Origin: Fennellomyces sp. T-0311
Taxonomy: Eukaryota; Mucoromycota; Mucoromycetes; Mucorales; Lichtheimiaceae
Assembly (NCBI GenBank): GCA_025266875.1
Contig: JALLLT010000042.1
Location: 1-64,000, forward strand
Direction of reading: 5' to 3'
Length of the DNA: 64,000 nucleotides
This document shows positions 35,233-45,800 of this stretch, piece after piece (position 1 is the stretch's first letter; every line of letters starts with the position of its first letter). A model generated the notes under the pieces. It did no database searches. It saw only the letters and a list, made by a program, of their open reading frames with translations, and was not told the origin of the DNA. Made by a program: the position numbers and the translations under genes.

Positions 35233-38200
35233 GGGTGCGAGTTTTTTTGTGGGACTTCTGCGGAATGTAATTTCGTGTTCCTGAGGAAAAGCAGTCTCAA
35301 TTATCAGATGAGCCAGGAACACTGTCATGCAAATATCATAGCTACTTTACTGCGATATGTCATTTACGCGTTTTCCGAATGGTGATAGAATCCAAACGAT
35401 CCAGCTCAATATCGAGGATGGAGTACCTGTGTACGACATGGATATTGGTTGGCAGCTTACCCAGAGAAGCTACGACAAGATCATTGGTGGAATCAGCGTC
35501 ACCAAATCTTGCTTAGGTGCTGTCCAGTGCACGAAGGTCGGCTGTGGCAAACTGGTGAGACCAGGATCTACCATGGCGAATATTCGCAAGCAAATCGAAG
35601 CAGGCTGCACTTTTTGCCCCGAGAAATCCGAGTTAATTCACATTACGTGCGGTGCAAGAGTGAACATGAAGTTCACTGGCAATGGCGGCAAAATGAAGCA
35701 TACGGGCATTCATACTCATGGCGAATTTGTACCACTCCACGACCCGATCGAAACTTTGAAGAAGGTGGAGGAACGTGTTCTGGAGTGTCCAGCCGATACA
35801 GCACAAGGATTGTTGGTTGGCACCAGTGTCATTCGCCCGCAGAATCCAAGTCGCCCTATCCGACTCATTGATCCCAACCTCCACCACAAGGCACGTATCA
35901 AGCGCTACAGACGAAATTATCTGGTGAAGAACAACATGCTACCTTCGGGGAAACCTGCTTTGGAGCTAGCCTCGTTGACACTCGGTGATCTTGCTAATGA
36001 GTATCCTGGATTTATCCAACAAGCGGATATATTGCCTCAACAATTCTGCATTGCTTTCTGTAATCCAGATATTGCTTCGCGTGTCGACCTCAAGAATAAC
36101 CCCATACTCACGGATGTTACTTATGACTGTTTCCCTGGTGGATATTACTTGTGCACTACAAACATGTACTTCCAAGAACTTGACCAGTATGCGGTCATCT
36201 TCCAAGCAGTATTGGATGGTCTGTCGAGTACGCATTTCGCAGCATATTTTAAGGCATTCTTCAAGGCATTCGATTTTGCCATTGGATACCATGACGACGA
36301 GATTGATGCAAATTTCTCTGGTTTGGTGATGGACTTTTCGCTTGCTCAACGCGATGGTTTCCTCTTGGCTTTTCAGCAGACATTCCCTTTCAGTAAAATT
36401 GATCCTCAATCATTGCTGAAAGGCTGCTATCACCACTGGTGTCAGTCTGTCCAAAGACTTGCTAGCAATCATGCTGTGGTAGCGCCAGGAAGAGAGACGG
36501 ATTTCGAAGACTTAGCCAGTATGATGTACAACTCCCGTGGCGAGAAGAGCTTCGAGTTAGCCGTTCAGCAAATGCGCATCGATTTCCCGAACTCTGAACG
36601 CTGGCTAAAATGGTGGACGCAATCTGGAGTGGCGGCAATGATATTCCAATCGAAGGGGATACTGAAAGAGGAGCTACAAGAAAACTCCACCCGCACTACT
36701 AATGGAGTGGAAGCTTTCCATCGCGACCTATATCGCATAGTGCAGCAGAAAAAGCCAATCATCGACACACTGAAGCAGATATTCAGCTATCTCCAGTGTA
36801 CCGGGAGCTTTTTTCAGCGTATCGATATTGGCGCCAAGATTAACGACAAGATGAAGCCACGAATGTAATTATTGAACTCTGTATATGTGACCTAGTTCTA
36901 ACCACAGATGCGTTCATTAGCAAAAAGCGTAACCTTAAGCCAAAATTCGTCAACGATGGCCGCGCCCCTGACACTACGAAAGAATTGCTCGCAACAGGTT
37001 CAATGGAAAATTACAGTGTTCTTAATATGTCATATTAAATTATACTACTTTTGTAGGTGGCGATGGCAAGAACAAGGAGGAAGAAAAGGAGAGGGAGAGA
37101 GGCGGAAAGAAGAAGAGTGAGGGAGCTGGGAAGAGGAAGAGTGGGGAAGATGGGCGGATGAAGAGTGAGGAAGAGGAGAGGAAGAGGAGCGAGGAAGAGG
37201 AAGAGGAAGAGGAAGAGGAGAAGAAGAAGGGAGGGAAGGAAGGGGATAGAGCGAATGAAGAAATGCGGAAGCAACAGTCATCAGAAAGGCGGCGAAAGCT
37301 TACTGAAAAGCTGGCCCAGGGAAGAGACCTGTTGAAGCAACAGAAGAAGAAAGAGGCTTTGGAGCGTCAGTCGAGAAAAAGAAAGCAGAACGAAGGTGAT
37401 GCCCAAGCAAAGTAAGATTGGAGGGAAACATATACGGTATCAGGTTTATGTTACTATATCTACTAACTATATAATAACGAAATTTAGAAAGAAAAGAGTT
37501 AATGAGTGGACAATCGCACGACTGGACTTGAGACCTGTTCCTGGTGGTGTCATGACGAAGTTCAACCTTGATCAAGCAGCTGTGCTTGGTATGTACGATC
37601 CAAAGGCTGATGGGCATTGTGGATGGCGTGCAGCATCTGTTGTCCTGAATGGGACCGAACAAGAATGGCCACTCGTGAAGGTGTGCATGGATGCGATTTT
37701 AAAAAAGCATAGCGAGTTCTACAGATACGGACTTCGCGTAGAGTACGACGATTTACTCAGAATGCTTAGCCATCAAACAGAAGGTGTGGGTGTCTTTTCC
37801 AACAACTACTTTGAAACGTTGGATTGCCCACGTCTTCTTGCAGAGGCATACAATCGGCCAGTAGTAATCTATAGCGACGATTCCCAGATGACATACTTGC
37901 CACACTTACAAGAACCACCTCCGTCACCCCAAAGCCCGATTGTTCTGTATCTGTCTGCCTTCCATTTCCGCGCAATCGTACTGGATGAAGAAGCAATCAC
38001 AAAGATACAGTGGCCACCGATCTACCCAGGGTACTATCAATTCAACAAGGACCTAAATCTACCTCTAGGATGGTATGATCTCTATGCACCTGTGTGTAGA
38101 ACTTAAATGGTAATATTGGACAATTTGTGAAGGTACAGTATTAGCATCTATGTTTTCCGGTTATTAACGTATCATGATAATAGAATCAAAAATATACTTA

Positions 38201-38677
38201 AATACAAAACTATACAAGAACACCTCATAATCGAAACAGATGAGTATTGCAGTATAGTAAGTGCATTCAATCTTTTATGCATAGCTTGTAAGTGCATTCC
38301 CTTTCGTTTTTTGTGTGTGCTTTCTGGTAAATTACAGTGTGTAAGTTCTGTGTGCAGTGTGTAAGAAAACCTAGGCGATAAAGTAGAAAAGGGGCAGTTT
38401 AGATGTAATGACGAAATCCATGTTAAAATGGGCCATTAAGAACAGTCTTATAAAATAAATCCCACAAAAAGCACCGTTATATGAGTTCTCCCATAAAAAT
38501 GTCCCACAAAAAAATCCTCTTTAACGAAATCCCATAAAAAAGAATCCCACAAAAATATTCCACCCAAAATTTATAATACAAAATATACAGGGCGACGGAC
38601 CTTGAAAAAGTCCTATAAAATATTTGTGGCAAAGCACACAAAAAAGCTGGAAAATCCCACAAAAAAAGACCGCACCC
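35233..38677 (+). mobile_element. Complete 3.4-kb MULE with OTU domain
   Basis: The ends are GGGTGCGAGTTTTTTTGTGG on the left and the inverse of GGGTGCGGTCTTTTTTTGTG on the right, with a perfect 9-bp TCGTTTAAG duplication outside. Extra TCCCACAAAAA words are arrayed at 38460-38670. One gene (35357-38106) occupies the interior. Perfect target duplications and an unbroken gene suggest a young insertion. Confidence 0.93.
35357..38106 (+). CDS. MULE transposase with charged linker and OTU-like protease domain
   Basis: ATG 35357 opens a 503-codon exon with a zinc region (GCTFCPEK ... HTGIHTHG, about residues 80-125). The DDE core follows: Asp in LTDVTYD (about residue 252), Asp in GLVMDFSLA (about 326) and Glu in TNGVEAFHRDLY (about 450). 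Introns fit at 36867-36920, 36998-37056 and near 37413-37489. The middle exon is almost wholly Glu/Lys/Arg and forms a long charged linker. The last exon (to 38106) encodes an OTU-type domain with Cys box KADGHCGWRAAS (about 37607) and His box AFHFRAIVLD (about 37965). No internal stop or frameshift was seen. Compared with the OTU protein at 8585-11428, the transposase is very different, so these are separate MULE lineages with the same pairing. Deubiquitinase activity is inferred, not shown. Confidence 0.85.
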
Positions 38678-38686
38678 TCGTTTAAG

Positions 38687-39205
38687 TATTGAACCATAAT
38701 ATATTTATTATACATTTATAAAATTAAATACTTTGAGGGACACGGTGATAGACAGGTTGGCAGCCCCACCAACTTTTCCTTTTCCCTTTCTCTCCCTCTC
38801 TCTCTCACTCTCTCTCTTGTATTATCATATCATATATATTATCATTATCAGTATTAAAAAAGATGTACAAAAACCAAAAACAATAAATAATATAAAAACC
38901 CAAAACCCACAAGTACCTCAAACACCCACAATTACCAAATAGAGTAGCCCAGTAGCCAGAATCTTCTTTGCTGCGGCACTCTACATCTCAATTACTGCGG
39001 CAGCTGCGCCACCACTAGCCAGCAATCAGCCTGCATGAACAACACCAATCACCTTTACCTCCACTGCTGTGGCAACTACACTATCATCAATTGGTTACCG
39101 TACACACCTATCACAGCTAGAATAGCTAGTGCTGAGCCATATGCATCGAAAGATATAAATAAGAAGTGCTTTTCATTAAATAAACATTGGGTCAATTGAT
39201 TACAT
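38687..39205. other. Low-complexity and unassigned sequence
   Basis: A CT-rich tract lies at 38775-38820. The remainder has no gene. GATATAAATAAG near 39150 and an AATAAA-like word at about 39177 resemble a TATA box and poly(A) signal, but no LTR boundaries could be set. Confidence 0.4.
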
Positions 39206-39208
39206 TTA

Positions 39209-39504
39209 TCAACACCCCAACATAAATACTTTATAGTTATCAGTGTTGTTTAGTGTCCTGCAATTAGGATTACTGTTTATCGATCAAGCAATAAAGACAA
39301 TTTGCTTTACTACCCATTTTCTATTTTCAATCCTCAATCCTCTTTAGGATCCCTTTATACAAACGTCCGTAACAAACGATATTGTTGCTGGTGCTCACTA
39401 TATTTTGGTGTACTCAACTACCAATTTACACAACAACCGACTACTGTACACCTGACTCAAAATGGCGCCAACAACGGTGAGGCAAACCCAAGTTTGGGTG
39501 TTGA
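39209..39504. mobile_element. 296-bp MITE with TA duplication
   Basis: TCAACACCC at 39209-39217 is inverted as GGGTGTTGA at 39496-39504, each flanked by TA (39207-39208 and 39505-39506). It has no coding capacity. The size and TA duplication fit a Tc1/mariner-type MITE. Confidence 0.65.
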
Positions 39505-39519
39505 TAGTATGTAAGATCA

Positions 39520-40257
39520 CCATATACTATGTATCGCGATCCATTATCAAAATTTAATAAGCTCTCGAAGCGCTCAAGCAGACGAGATTCAGTTAGAAGA
39601 TACCCATCATAGTGAACACCACAAACTGGGCCATAAAGACATGCTGTTATACAATCAGGTGTGGTAAGAGCTTGAAACTTTAGTGCGTGCTTATGCTGTA
39701 AAATAAATTACATACGTATTCCGTTGTTAGCAACCTTATGCTGTATAAATATGGATGTCAGTTGCATGCTTACTTTGTGCCCATTGAACAGTAACTTCTG
39801 GTCCTCAATTGGTTTACAGATGCCTCTAACCGTACCGTCAAGAAAGCCAATGCAATTCTGAATTGGTGCTCCTCCAAAATATGAGCATCGGTTATTCATG
39901 TTCTATAATAGCCACTTCTGTTTATGTATATATAATTATACCTTTGCTGTGGATAGCATTCGCGAATCGAGAAAGCTTCTGTGGTGTGAATTGGCTCTCG
40001 GCAAATTCCAACAATCTAGCATACTTGTCATAGAGGTAATCGATAACGCCATTGAAAATGATGCAAAGGGCAGTCTCTGACCGATCAAACAGGTCGTTCA
40101 TGTTACAGTAACGTCGCGGATATGCCAGTCGACACAGACAAATTGCCATTGCTTCTTCCGTTGGGACTCCAAAACGAGAATGGATGCTATCTTCATTGAA
40201 AATGAGAGATGGCGGTAACTCCATTACTTCAATGATTTTTCTGATCTGTTGATCCAC
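39520..40257 (-). pseudogene. Harbinger (HARBI1-like) transposase, middle part of a split gene
   Basis: From 40257 downward: VMELPPSLIFNEDSIHSRFG and AICLCRLAYPRRYCNM (helix-turn-helix region), LLEFAESQFTPQKLSRFANAI, then after an intron near 39900 IQNCIGFLDGTVRGICKP (first catalytic Asp), HKHALKFQALTTPD, and GVHYDGYLLTESRLLERF with a final YIVYGDLTY (second Asp). The N-terminal exon lies at 42010-42237 beyond a LINE-like insertion, and a likely C-terminal end at 34922-35176. The pieces seen here are without stops apart from junctions. Confidence 0.75.
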
Positions 40258-40276
40258 TCAGAAGTTAATAGTTGAA

Positions 40277-42004
40277 AAGTTTTGATTTATTTTTTTGGAA
40301 GTTTTATAGACCTGCTCCTATAGGTATATGGTCTCTTCCTTGCGGTACAATTGGTTGACTATATAATGAGAAAGAGTGTAGCAATCCTTGCCTGAAAAAA
40401 ACCGTGTAGGCGAAAAAAGGCAGGTCGAAGCGGTTGATGTTGTTGTCGTTGCAGAATATAGTGGTACTGAACAGAGCGATTTTGGTTCCGCTTATCATTA
40501 TTCATGCATTTCTGAGTCCTCCGTCGAAACCAGCATAGGACGTGGATGTCGAGCCGGCTTTGGATGTTTTTCTTCGAACTTGGCAAGGTAGGCGTCTCCA
40601 ATGTAATGATGGTCGCTTTCCTCTAGTTTATTGAAGTATCGAAGTATTGCGAAGCCTAAGTGTGACTTGTGCATACGTAGGCATATCGCTAAGATACGTT
40701 CCTGGTAAAGTAGCTTTGCGTATGTTGTGCGCTCTTCGACTGAGTTTTCTCGCCATTTTGTGTCGCCAATCGTCGATTCCGAGATCGGGTTGAATTCGTC
40801 GTTCGTTTTCACTTTCGCCGTTTTCAAGAGACTGCGTAGGTCCTGTTCATATGACTTGTTGATCAGAAGTCCTATGACGCCATGTGCTGGGAAATGTACG
40901 TCGATCACTCGCTCTTGTGCCACTCCAAGCAGACGAAGGGCTCGACGGATCTCACTATGTAGCGTTCGTCTAGGCGATGCCATATATACGATTGTATATT
41001 CGGTGTTTGTGCTTTCAGCAGCTGTAAAGACACGCTGTGCCCATTGTACTTGCTTTTCCGATGGCGGTCCATCAGTCTTCTTGACAGTGCGCTTTTGTGG
41101 TGGGAGGTTGCGACTGGTGACGGTGGCGTATGAGGTCGCTGTGTTTGGGTTGTGTTGTTGCTGATTCTGTTGTTGCTCGTGCGCCATTTGTTGCATTTTC
41201 CGTTCTGGTTTGATTGCTTTCCATTCTTGTTCTGTAGCCGCGTGTATGGAACCCATCAAGTCTTGTCGAGGATCCATTTCCTTTGTTAAGGCGTTTTTAG
41301 TAATTGCGTTACCCGTGGGTTTCACAGCGGGATGAGCCGCTTTCTCAAGTTCTGCGATTCGCGCCTTGGCAGATTCCAATGCAGTGCGTAGCTCTTCGTT
41401 CTCCGAAATCAGTGCACGCATGTTCTCGAGTTCCTTTTTTTGTTCTCGGATTCTTTGCTCTTGATCTTCCACTGTTCTTCTCATCCAATTGATATTTCCC
41501 ATCAGTTGTTGGCCCCATGGTGGAAGTTGCGTTGGCTGTTGAGGTTGCGTAAGGCCGATAGCACTATTATCCGTTGAACTAGTAGGTAGGTCATCAGCCC
41601 AGCTGTTGTTAGGGATTTTATCTGTAGCGATGGCCATCCGTCTGTTCATTGTGCCACGACGGACAGTTTTTGGCTGTTGCTCAGATGACGCCGATCTACG
41701 CTTTGTTGTGCTACGTATGTTAGATCTCTGTGATTCCGTCATTGCTGCACGTTGAGGAGTGCTGCTAATGGGGTAGCTTCTCGGTGTATTCGTGATGGTA
41801 GGTGAGAGTCGCGGTGTTGATTGCTCTTGAGCCGATGCACGCGGGGTCACAACGGAGCTGTTTTCGGGTGTAATTGTCGTGTAGTGTGGTGATATACCGA
41901 ATGGAGGTTTAATTGTTGTGGTGTTACGTGTCACGTTGTTCAAGGATTATTTGTTATAAAAGAACTGTAAATCTGCCGCGCGCGATACTCGACAGATGTC
42001 TCCC
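40277..42004 (-). mobile_element. ORF1-only LINE-like element with about 17-bp target duplication
   Basis: AGAAGTTAATAGTTGAA at about 40260-40276 and AGAAGTTAATATTTGAA at about 42005-42021 flank it as a target duplication with one mismatch. On the minus strand the element starts GGAGACATCTG, carries one long ORF, and ends in an A-rich tail (CCAAAAAAATAAATCAAAA) after a hairpin-like 3' block at 40304-40334. No endonuclease or reverse transcriptase follows, so it is a non-autonomous half-LINE. Confidence 0.72.
40498..41943 (-). CDS. LINE ORF1-like (gag-like) protein
   Basis: The 481-codon frame has no ATG at its head: it begins at a TTG (41943) just after an upstream TAA, and the first in-frame ATG is near 41740 (MTESQRSN). 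The N-terminal third is Ser/Thr/Pro-rich, then comes a coiled coil (EDQEQRIREQKKELENMRAL to ARIAELEKA, about residues 165-230) and a QN-rich stretch ending in SYATVT. The folded C-terminal domain reads YTIVYMASPRRTLHSEIRRA, LGVAQERVIDVHFPAHGVIGLL and LAICLRMHKSHLGFAILRY. Order and composition fit ORF1 proteins of non-LTR retrotransposons, which bind RNA; no zinc knuckle is seen. Family assignment is inferred. The frame is intact. Confidence 0.6.
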   Translation of the reverse strand: MNNVTRNTTTIKPPFGISPHYTTITPENSSVVTPRASAQEQSTPRLSPTITNTPRSYPISSTPQRAAMTESQRSNIRSTTKRRSASSEQQPKTVRRGTMNRRMAIATDKIPNNSWADDLPTSSTDNSAIGLTQPQQPTQLPPWGQQLMGNINWMRRTVEDQEQRIREQKKELENMRALISENEELRTALESAKARIAELEKAAHPAVKPTGNAITKNALTKEMDPRQDLMGSIHAATEQEWKAIKPERKMQQMAHEQQQNQQQHNPNTATSYATVTSRNLPPQKRTVKKTDGPPSEKQVQWAQRVFTAAESTNTEYTIVYMASPRRTLHSEIRRALRLLGVAQERVIDVHFPAHGVIGLLINKSYEQDLRSLLKTAKVKTNDEFNPISESTIGDTKWRENSVEERTTYAKLLYQERILAICLRMHKSHLGFAILRYFNKLEESDHHYIGDAYLAKFEEKHPKPARHPRPMLVSTEDSEMHE

Positions 42005-42009
42005 AGAAG

Positions 42010-42237
42010 TTAATATTTGAAGAAAGTTAACAACTTGAGGACTAGCTCATGATTTCTGCTTTTATGTACCTGTGCCTTTGTAAAGCGAAACTTTTTGAGA
42101 CACTTTTCGTCCGTAATGCTGTCTAAGTTGAGTGCCTTTCTTGCTTCTCTCGCAGCGAACTGTCTATAAATACTGCGCGCCAACAGAGTTTCAAGATTGA
42201 CAAGGTTCTGGTCAAGAATCTCAGCATAGGTGGACAT
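42010..42237 (-). pseudogene. N-terminal exon of the split Harbinger gene
   Basis: ATG 42237 opens MSTYAEILDQNLVNLETLLARS, and the exon reads KCLKKFRFTKAQ before a GTACAT donor. KKFRFTKAQ is the usual lead-in to the helix-turn-helix region that continues as KIIEVMELPPSL at about 40240. The LINE-like element sits in between, within or next to this intron. Confidence 0.65.
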
Positions 42238-42801
42238 GGTTGAGTATATAAAAAATGGAAGAGAAAGAGGTGGAAAAACTCAATTACAATATGACAACTG
42301 CTATTGTGCTTTTAGCAGATAAGCCTCTTCTGTGCAACTGTTCTTTCTTCATTTGTACCAGCAGAGCCTGTCTCTTTCAAATCCAGATACCACACCGTAA
42401 ATGGCAGGTAACACGTTAAAATTCAATTTTGCACAGCCCTAAAACCCTCTACTATATAGTGGTGGTAAAGGTTCACCGCCATATCCATTTATGGTAGCTT
42501 TTTACTGTCATGCTCACAAATAGCAATTGTGATGATACAAGTCAAAGGACTTGTCCGGTAGATGCTAGGCGAAATTCAGGGTTACCATTAAATTATTGCC
42601 ACCCAGAGCTAAGCAAGCGAAGCAAGGCTTGGCACTATATTCACTCGGTGTATAGCAAGTTACATGATGTTGCGTAGCAAGGTATGGAAGAAGTATCTAA
42701 AAATTAGCCAGTGTTTCTCGAAACATATTGAGGCGTTCTATACTCCGAAGGTAGCCTCTCAGATTCCAAAGTTACGCTTGTGCAAGAACATATAATTTTA
42801 A

Positions 42802-45800
42802 TTAAAAGCGCATATATAATGGTGTGTGGTACGAAGCAGATATATCAATATAGAGGCCGGCGGTTACTTGCGGAAGGTTTGTGAATATGGCATCGATCGT
42901 GGTATTGCCTTGGGTTGTTGCAAGTGTGAGGTCAATACTTGAAGTCAATCCATACCTTTCTAGAAAGCTACGGAGGCGTGAAGAGCGCGGGTTCGACTGG
43001 TCGTGAAAGGGGACGTTGAAATCACCAGCAACCACATATACTGATTGTGGATGATACATAAAAAACAATTCCATTGCTGTTATAATCACTTGTACCGGCG
43101 TATTTGGCCGAGCGTAGAGCGTTGTCACAACCAATGGACCATGAAACACCACGACAGACACACTGACCATGTCCGCCTCATTGTAGCTATACTGATCAGT
43201 TATGACCGACGTAAAAGGGCTGCTAACGTAGCAACAAGTTCCAAATGCGCGACGTCTCGTTTCCTGACTGTTTTCCTCTCGATGGCTGTCAAGGCGAGTG
43301 GCAAGTCTGAAACCGGGAATATCCAGTAGTTCAGCGGTATCGTTTGAAGCCGTCCACGTCTCCGCAAATAGTAGGATACTCGATTGTAAGTACGCTCTGT
43401 CATTGCGAACTAGAGAAATATGTGCTGGAAGACTCTGAATATTGTGGAATATCAATTGGTATTGTCTGCCACGGTCTTCATGCAAGAACTGGAATCGAGT
43501 AGTAAGAATTCTTGCACGTTGACGAATCAACTCTTGGGCCAAAGCACTATCAGCAGTAGGTGGTGGCGGAGGTCGAAACCTGTTTCCAATGATGAAAAGA
43601 CCAGCGGCACTTGTTGCTCTAGAACAAGCAACGTATAGAAGTGAACGGTCTAATGCTCTTCTTCGCGGCATATGTACCACCACTACATGGTATGTCTGAC
43701 CTTGCGATTTGTGAATTGTAACCGCTTCTGCAGGAACCATAGGAAACTGCCTCCGTATTACTGCCATTGTTGTGTGTGCTGTCGTTCGGATCAATTTTGT
43801 ACAATGCTCAATAGGAGTCCAGTTGGTGATTCCCAGTCTCCGAAGGAGCGATAGATTTCGGTGGCGGAGCTTTCTTCCAACATTTTGATCCTGGAATTCC
43901 AACCACACTCGCAGTGGCCGACTGTCTTCTTCATTTTCTCGATGCACACCGAAATCAATGCGGCGCAATCGCCCGGTAACGCCATTAACCATGCCATCGC
44001 TCGTGTCGACGTTCACTGTGATCATATAGCGAGCCCCAACTCTCAGGAACAGATCTGCTGGTAAGCCCATTGTATCGCATAGGCGTCTGTTTCTAAAGGA
44101 TTCCAAAATCCGCCGATGAGCTGCCGGTGTTCCATCTCCTGTAGCAGAATCTAGCGCGATGCATTGTGCTGATTGTGTCGTCATTGACGACAACACCTGG
44201 GTATTCCACATATCAACTTCCGCGTTGCTATGAAACAGATAAATAGGATTCATCTCATTGACACCTGGAGGGACAGTGGTAAACGTCCTTGCGCGTAGTA
44301 ATTCGATATCGCCTGGAGTCATTGTACCATGACCCATACGAGTCAGCGCTTCAGAGAATGGTACATCTTCCTGTTGACGCATGATCGTATTTAGGCGATG
44401 TACTGTGAATAGATCCCACAACCGCTGACCGAACATTGCCCTGATTGGATTTCCGGTAGACCGACTGAACACTGCTCGCCCGAAGACTGGAGGGAGCTGA
44501 TTTAGGTCACCTACGGCTATAACTGATTTGCCTCCGAAAGGTCTGTCGTTACCGAAGATATGCTGCAAGCGTAAATCGATCCATGACAGAATTTTTTCCG
44601 ATACCATAGATATTTCGTCAATGATGATGACGGATAACTCTGCAAGTTGTGTACGGATAGTGTTTGCAATGTCGGCAGACAACTCGGTGAACTGATTATC
44701 CGATTGATTGATAGGCAAATGGAATGCAGTGTGAAGCGTCTGCCCTCGAATATTGTATGCTGCCATTCCGGTAGGTGCGGTAAGGAGCACTGATGGTTTT
44801 TCGCGGTCCCTGTCAACATCGTGCTCATCAAGGATACGGATAAAAGTTTGGTACAAGGCTGCTATCAGTCGGCTTTTCCCGGTTCCCGCTCCTCCAGTAA
44901 GAAAATAATGAAATGGCTCTTGATCATGACGCAGCTTGTCGGCAGTGTGGTAAAGGAAATCTTTCTGCTCGGTATTCAGCGATCCTACAAGCTGCTGGTA
45001 CTCTTCGTTTGTTTGCCGATCTGGCGATATGAATGCTTCAACATATGGCACTCGCTCGTACGCCCCAGCTTCAGTCATTACATCTGCATGATCATCCCGT
45101 TCGTGCTCTGGAAGTTCGTAGTCGTTCAGAGGGTTTCTGGGAGGTTGGTTTGGATCGTCTTCAGCTTCAGCCTCATTGTATGCAGTTTCTGCGGCCTGAA
45201 GAGCGGCGACAAGGGCTGAGTCATCAAAGCTATTGAACTCCTGTCTTCTGGCTAGGATAGAATCCATATGCTGTCGAAAAGTTACTTCCAAGTTGGCGTC
45301 AAGTATATCAGCTTGTTCGTCCCGCCATGGATGATAAAGCATAAGCATCTCTCTATAGTAATTTAAAGGATCCTGTTCCAGTCGATACCCTCGAAAGCGG
45401 ATCACTTTTGGGGAGCGTCTACGAGTGATGTACCCATCATCATTTTGGAGTGCAATAACATCTGCTCTGGCAGGAAGTGACGCAGTGCTTTCGTTTTCAC
45501 TATCGGAGCCGCTTTCAGCAGGTACAGATTCATGCTCGTCGCTTTGCTGATCATCCCCAGTTGCATCGTCGTCATCGCGAGCGTTATGTGATCTCTGTGG
45601 TGCTCTAGAGTAGTTATACCATGCCGCGAATGATGCGAGCGTCAGGTCCTCCAAATCAGTCGGCCACTGGACGTAATGATCAAGCAGATTGGGTACGAAG
45701 CAATCTGTTGACTGTGGATCTTCAATCTGACGGAGTTCTCGCTCAGGCCGTAGGATTCGACGGCGTTCTGATGGTGGAGAAGTTGGAATAAAGATTGTTG

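Noticed and set aside
37035..37281. Leu/Pro-rich minus-strand frame resembling a membrane protein
   Set aside because: It is the complement of the GAG/AAG-rich linker exon of the MULE-OTU gene.
39462..39476. TGGCGCCAACAACGG as an LTR-retrotransposon primer-binding site
   Set aside because: It falls inside a 296-bp MITE with clear TIRs and TA flanks, and no matching LTR edges or polyprotein follow.
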